This document shows positions 61,305-64,000 of a stretch of DNA of 64,000 bases, in pieces; within the stretch, counting starts at the first letter, position 1, and every line of letters begins with the position of its first letter. Under the pieces are notes generated by a model that was given only the letters and a program-made list of their open reading frames with translations, was not told the origin of the DNA and did no database searches. Both the position numbers and the translations under genes were made by a program. Source of the DNA: Globisporangium splendens (taxonomy: Eukaryota > Oomycota > Peronosporomycetes > Pythiales > Pythiaceae); the NCBI GenBank assembly GCA_006386115.1, contig VFIW01000098.1:93295-157294 (forward strand), in the 5' to 3' direction.

Positions 61305-63138
61305 CGGAATTGGTCTCGTATAAAACTTGGTCGGATTCTCAACGTAGTGGCTGAGCAACTCCACATTGAACGCTGGGTGCAAACGCTTCATATTTGGAGG
61401 CAATACCAATCGAGCCACATTCTTGTTCACCATGGCGTCGATCTTAAACGGTCCAACCTTCTTCGCTGCCAACTTTGCTTTTTGAAGTGAAGTACTTCGG
61501 GCGACCGTCTTCAAAGATAGGTTCTTCGTGTCCAACATGACGAGATCGCCAGCTTCAAATTCCACATCGCGACGCTTCCTGTCGTAGTATTTCTTCTGGC
61601 GCTCTTGAGCTTGCTTGAGGTTCTCTTGGGCATGCTTAATGATTTGTTGGCGTTTCTCCGCAAAGTTCTTGGCAAACTCAGCGACATCTACTTGTTCGAT
61701 GACTCCGTCCTCGACGCCAAACTCTTGGGCAATAAGATTGCGCACCTTTCTTCCCGTGTCGACCTCGAACGGTGTGAACTTGGTCGACTCATTAACGAGA
61801 GTTGCATGAGCAAACTCGATCGTTCCAAGGTGGCTCACCCAATCGTCTCCATGGTGTGACACCATGCATCGCAGCGCATCTTCCAACACGAGGTTCTGAC
61901 GCTCGGTTTGTCCGTCTGCTTGCGCGCGATGAGATGTAGTCATGCTTAGCTTGATACCCATGAGCTTGGTCAGCGATTTCCAAAAGTCCGACGTGAACTT
62001 TGGATCGCGGTCACTGATGATGACCTTCAGCAAACCGTGGTGGCGCACCACCGCCTCGAAGAATACCTTGGCAGTACCTTCGGCATCTGCTGTCGAGTGT
62101 GTTGGATGATACTTCGGACGCTTCGACAACTTGTCCACCGTGACAAAGATGGCGTCAAAACCTTCGGATACTGGAAGTCCTGTGATGAAATCCATCGACA
62201 CAACATCCCAGCACTCTTGCGGTGTCGGGATTGGCATCATCAAGCCGATCTTCTTCCGATTGTTTGACATCCATCGTGCACAGGTCTGACAACTGCCAAC
62301 ATACTCGTGGATGTCCTTCTCCAAGGTGGGCCTGTAGTACCACTGAGCTGCCTTTAGCTGAGTTCGACGAACTCCTGGATGAGCAGCCACTGGAGCATCG
62401 TGGAACTCTTGGATCACATCTGTGATCAGCTTGTTCGAGTTTGGGACACACAATCGCAATACCGGGTGCTTCGTTCGCAAGAACAGAAGACCATTGCGCT
62501 TCTCGAACTTGTCGTTCCCTTCGCGACTCTGCCACGCCTTGGCAAAACTCGGGTCGCGGGAATAGCCAGCTTGAAAAGCTTTCTTCGTCGCTTCGGACAA
62601 GTGGACACTTGCCCACTGTGCGTCGACGGTGTGGACTTGCTCTTGCCGTACTGCCACGGCGCGTCTCTCCCCCCGAAAGTCCACAGCGGAGAGGAAGGCG
62701 GAGCAATCCGAATCTGGCAAGTGACGTAGAAATGCCGCGGATACCACATGGCGAGAAATGGACTGCGACCGAGCGCGACACGCATCATCGCAAGCGTGCA
62801 CTTCGGGAGTCGAAACCTTGGGCGACTCATCGGATGACTTGACTTCTTCCGGTCCTGGTCGAGACAAGGCATCAGCCACCATATTGATGCTGTCTTTCAC
62901 GTGGTGCAGGACAAAACCAAACTGAGAGAAGAACGTCAGCATTCGCGCAAGCTTGGGAGTCACCTTCGGTTGATGCAGCATCCACCGACAAGCCGAGTTG
63001 TCCGTAAACACATCGAACTGACGACCGTGGAGGTAGTGTCGCCACTTGGACAACGCAACCTTGATTGCAAGCAGCTCCTTCTCATGCGCAGGCCACTTTT
63101 CCTCATAGTGCCCAAACTTCTTCGAATAGAAGGCTATG
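61275..63138 (-). CDS. pol: Partial pol of element B (RNase H-integrase)
   Basis: An open minus-strand frame from the LTR 3 border. It opens inside RNase H (LLHIAFYSKKFGHYEEKWPA, then DVFTDNSACRW and MVADALSRPG). The integrase follows, with a zinc region (EFHDAPVAAHPGVRR ... CQTC), the catalytic residues VVSMDF, ISDRDPKFTSDFW and ADGQTERQN (D,D,E), and a C-terminal GPF module (KKVGPFKIDAMVNKN). There is no chromodomain. The RNase H is clearly different from that of element A, so this is another lineage. Gag, protease and RT are missing; the frame starts right at the LTR. Confidence 0.87.
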
Positions 63139-63731
63139 TGTAAGAGGCTATTGAGACAGACTCAAACACGGCACGCACGCGTGCGCTGAAGAGCAGACTT
63201 GAGGGGACTTGGCAAAAATGCAACTGAATTAATGAGCTTACTGGTTCCTGACACTACAGTAAAAAACCATAGGGTCCTAGAGGTTTTTAACTAAAACTAA
63301 AAGCACATAAAACTATGAATCTGATAGATAAAACCGTGGGTACACTGAGGTTGAACCCAGGGGATCTTCGAGAAACTTGAACTTGAAGTCCCGTGGAAAA
63401 TTCCCTGCAAAGTGATTGGCTCGCGCCACACTTTAGGTGGCAGAGACACGTTGGTCTCATCACCAGTGCAGTTTCCCAAGTAGGAACCATCACTCACGTG
63501 TCTAGAGTACTGTTGTGCGTAATCACGCCGACTCTCAATGATTGCGAGCGACCAACACTCAACTCAGACACAGATTGCTCTGACGTCAGACGATGACGTC
63601 ACCTTTGCATGTGGGGATCACTTTTATGTGTTTCACCCAATATCTTCGCACCCACAATGCACTTCCACAAGGTGGTGTGTGACACACACAAAGAGCCACC
63701 TTGCATGTAATGGCAGCCTTAGCCCATTACA
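63139..63731 (-). repeat. LTR 3 (minus orientation)
   Basis: 593 bp, from TGTAATGG at 63731 to TTACA at 63139. It has the same orientation as LTR 2, with which it aligns over 60868-61060 / 63309-63500 but differs by many substitutions and lacks the palindrome array. The TGACGTCA sites start at 63581 and 63594. It is followed directly by RNase H codons with no primer-binding site, so the element it belongs to has a large internal deletion. Confidence 0.82.
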
Positions 63732-64000
63732 CGATCGCACAAATTTGCGAAATTTCGCCTTTCGCCAGGCTGCGCTTAAGCGTCTTCTTGCTCATCAACG
63801 GCAAGGAAATCAATTCTTGAGCCACACTTGGAGGATTTTCAACTTGTACGTGACGCACTATCTGGCTGTCACCTTCTTCATTGTAGACTGCGACGTTCAC
63901 ATATTCGCTTGAAGTGGCTTGTTCTTGTCGCTTCACTTCATCTTCTGCCTTTCTTGTGTCTTGATCAGGGACGCTTGCAGATCTTCGTTCTTCTTCGTCG
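63732..64000 (-). pseudogene. Pol linker fragment of an element-A-like copy (C)
   Basis: The minus strand encodes VAVYNEEGDSQIVRHVQVEN and SKKTLKRSLAKGEISQICAI, closely matching the protease-RT linker of element A (AVYNEDGDSNVMRHIEVEN). It is interrupted at 63731 by LTR 3 and continues beyond the window. It is inverted relative to element A. Confidence 0.82.

Noticed and set aside
1..64000. CRISPR arrays, bacterial operons, rRNA or tRNA genes
   Set aside because: No regularly spaced repeats were found and the gene structure is eukaryotic. I saw no rRNA sequence and no convincing tRNA cloverleaf, but a tRNA scan could not be run.

Overview
The window looks like oomycete nuclear DNA, probably from a Phytophthora/Pythium-type Peronosporalean. 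The grounds are short GT-AG introns, a paralogous family of proteins joining an atypical bZIP basic region to a START-like domain (called 'M96 mating-specific' in oomycete annotations), secreted PLD-like proteins with HKD motifs, upstream matches to the oomycete initiator element GCTCATTYYNCAWTTT, and a Ty3/gypsy retrotransposon. Species cannot be decided from the sequence.

Layout. 0-20 kb holds bZIP/START-like genes on both strands, interrupted at 11.5-12.3 kb by an NAD-dependent short-chain dehydrogenase (SDR). Between 11.8 and 18.1 kb two nested, nearly identical inverted duplications (545 bp and 1061 bp) have left one intact and one broken copy of the SDR and of a divergently transcribed bZIP gene pair. 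21.4-23.6 kb is an eight-exon succinyl-CoA:3-ketoacid CoA-transferase gene. 23.9-24.9 kb is an ankyrin-type gene with a disturbed 5' end. 25.1-36.8 kb is a PLD-like cluster: one secreted mini-protein without a catalytic core, four full-length secreted proteins, and one oppositely oriented member with a predicted N-myristoylated start instead of a signal peptide. 37.6-40.0 kb is a tandem pair of unknown secreted proteins. 40.6-41.3 kb is a single-pass membrane protein. 41.3-46.5 kb is almost gene-free. 46.5-51.7 kb holds glycerol kinase, an IQ/coiled-coil protein and a mitochondrial carrier. 51.9-55.4 kb holds two more bZIP/START-like genes. 56.1 kb to the end is a scrambled Ty3/gypsy cluster with three LTRs and pieces of pol on both strands.

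Functional view. The bZIP/START-like genes are probably transcription factors with an altered DNA-contact surface and possibly a lipid or other ligand pocket. The PLD cluster is a local expansion of presumed extracellular phosphodiesterases. Glycerol kinase, SCOT and the carrier are ordinary metabolic genes. The retroelement LTRs carry paired TGACGTCA sites, the classical CREB/ATF-type bZIP target. Intron boundaries were read by eye from GT/AG signals, frame continuity and comparison between paralogs; no expression data or database search was available.
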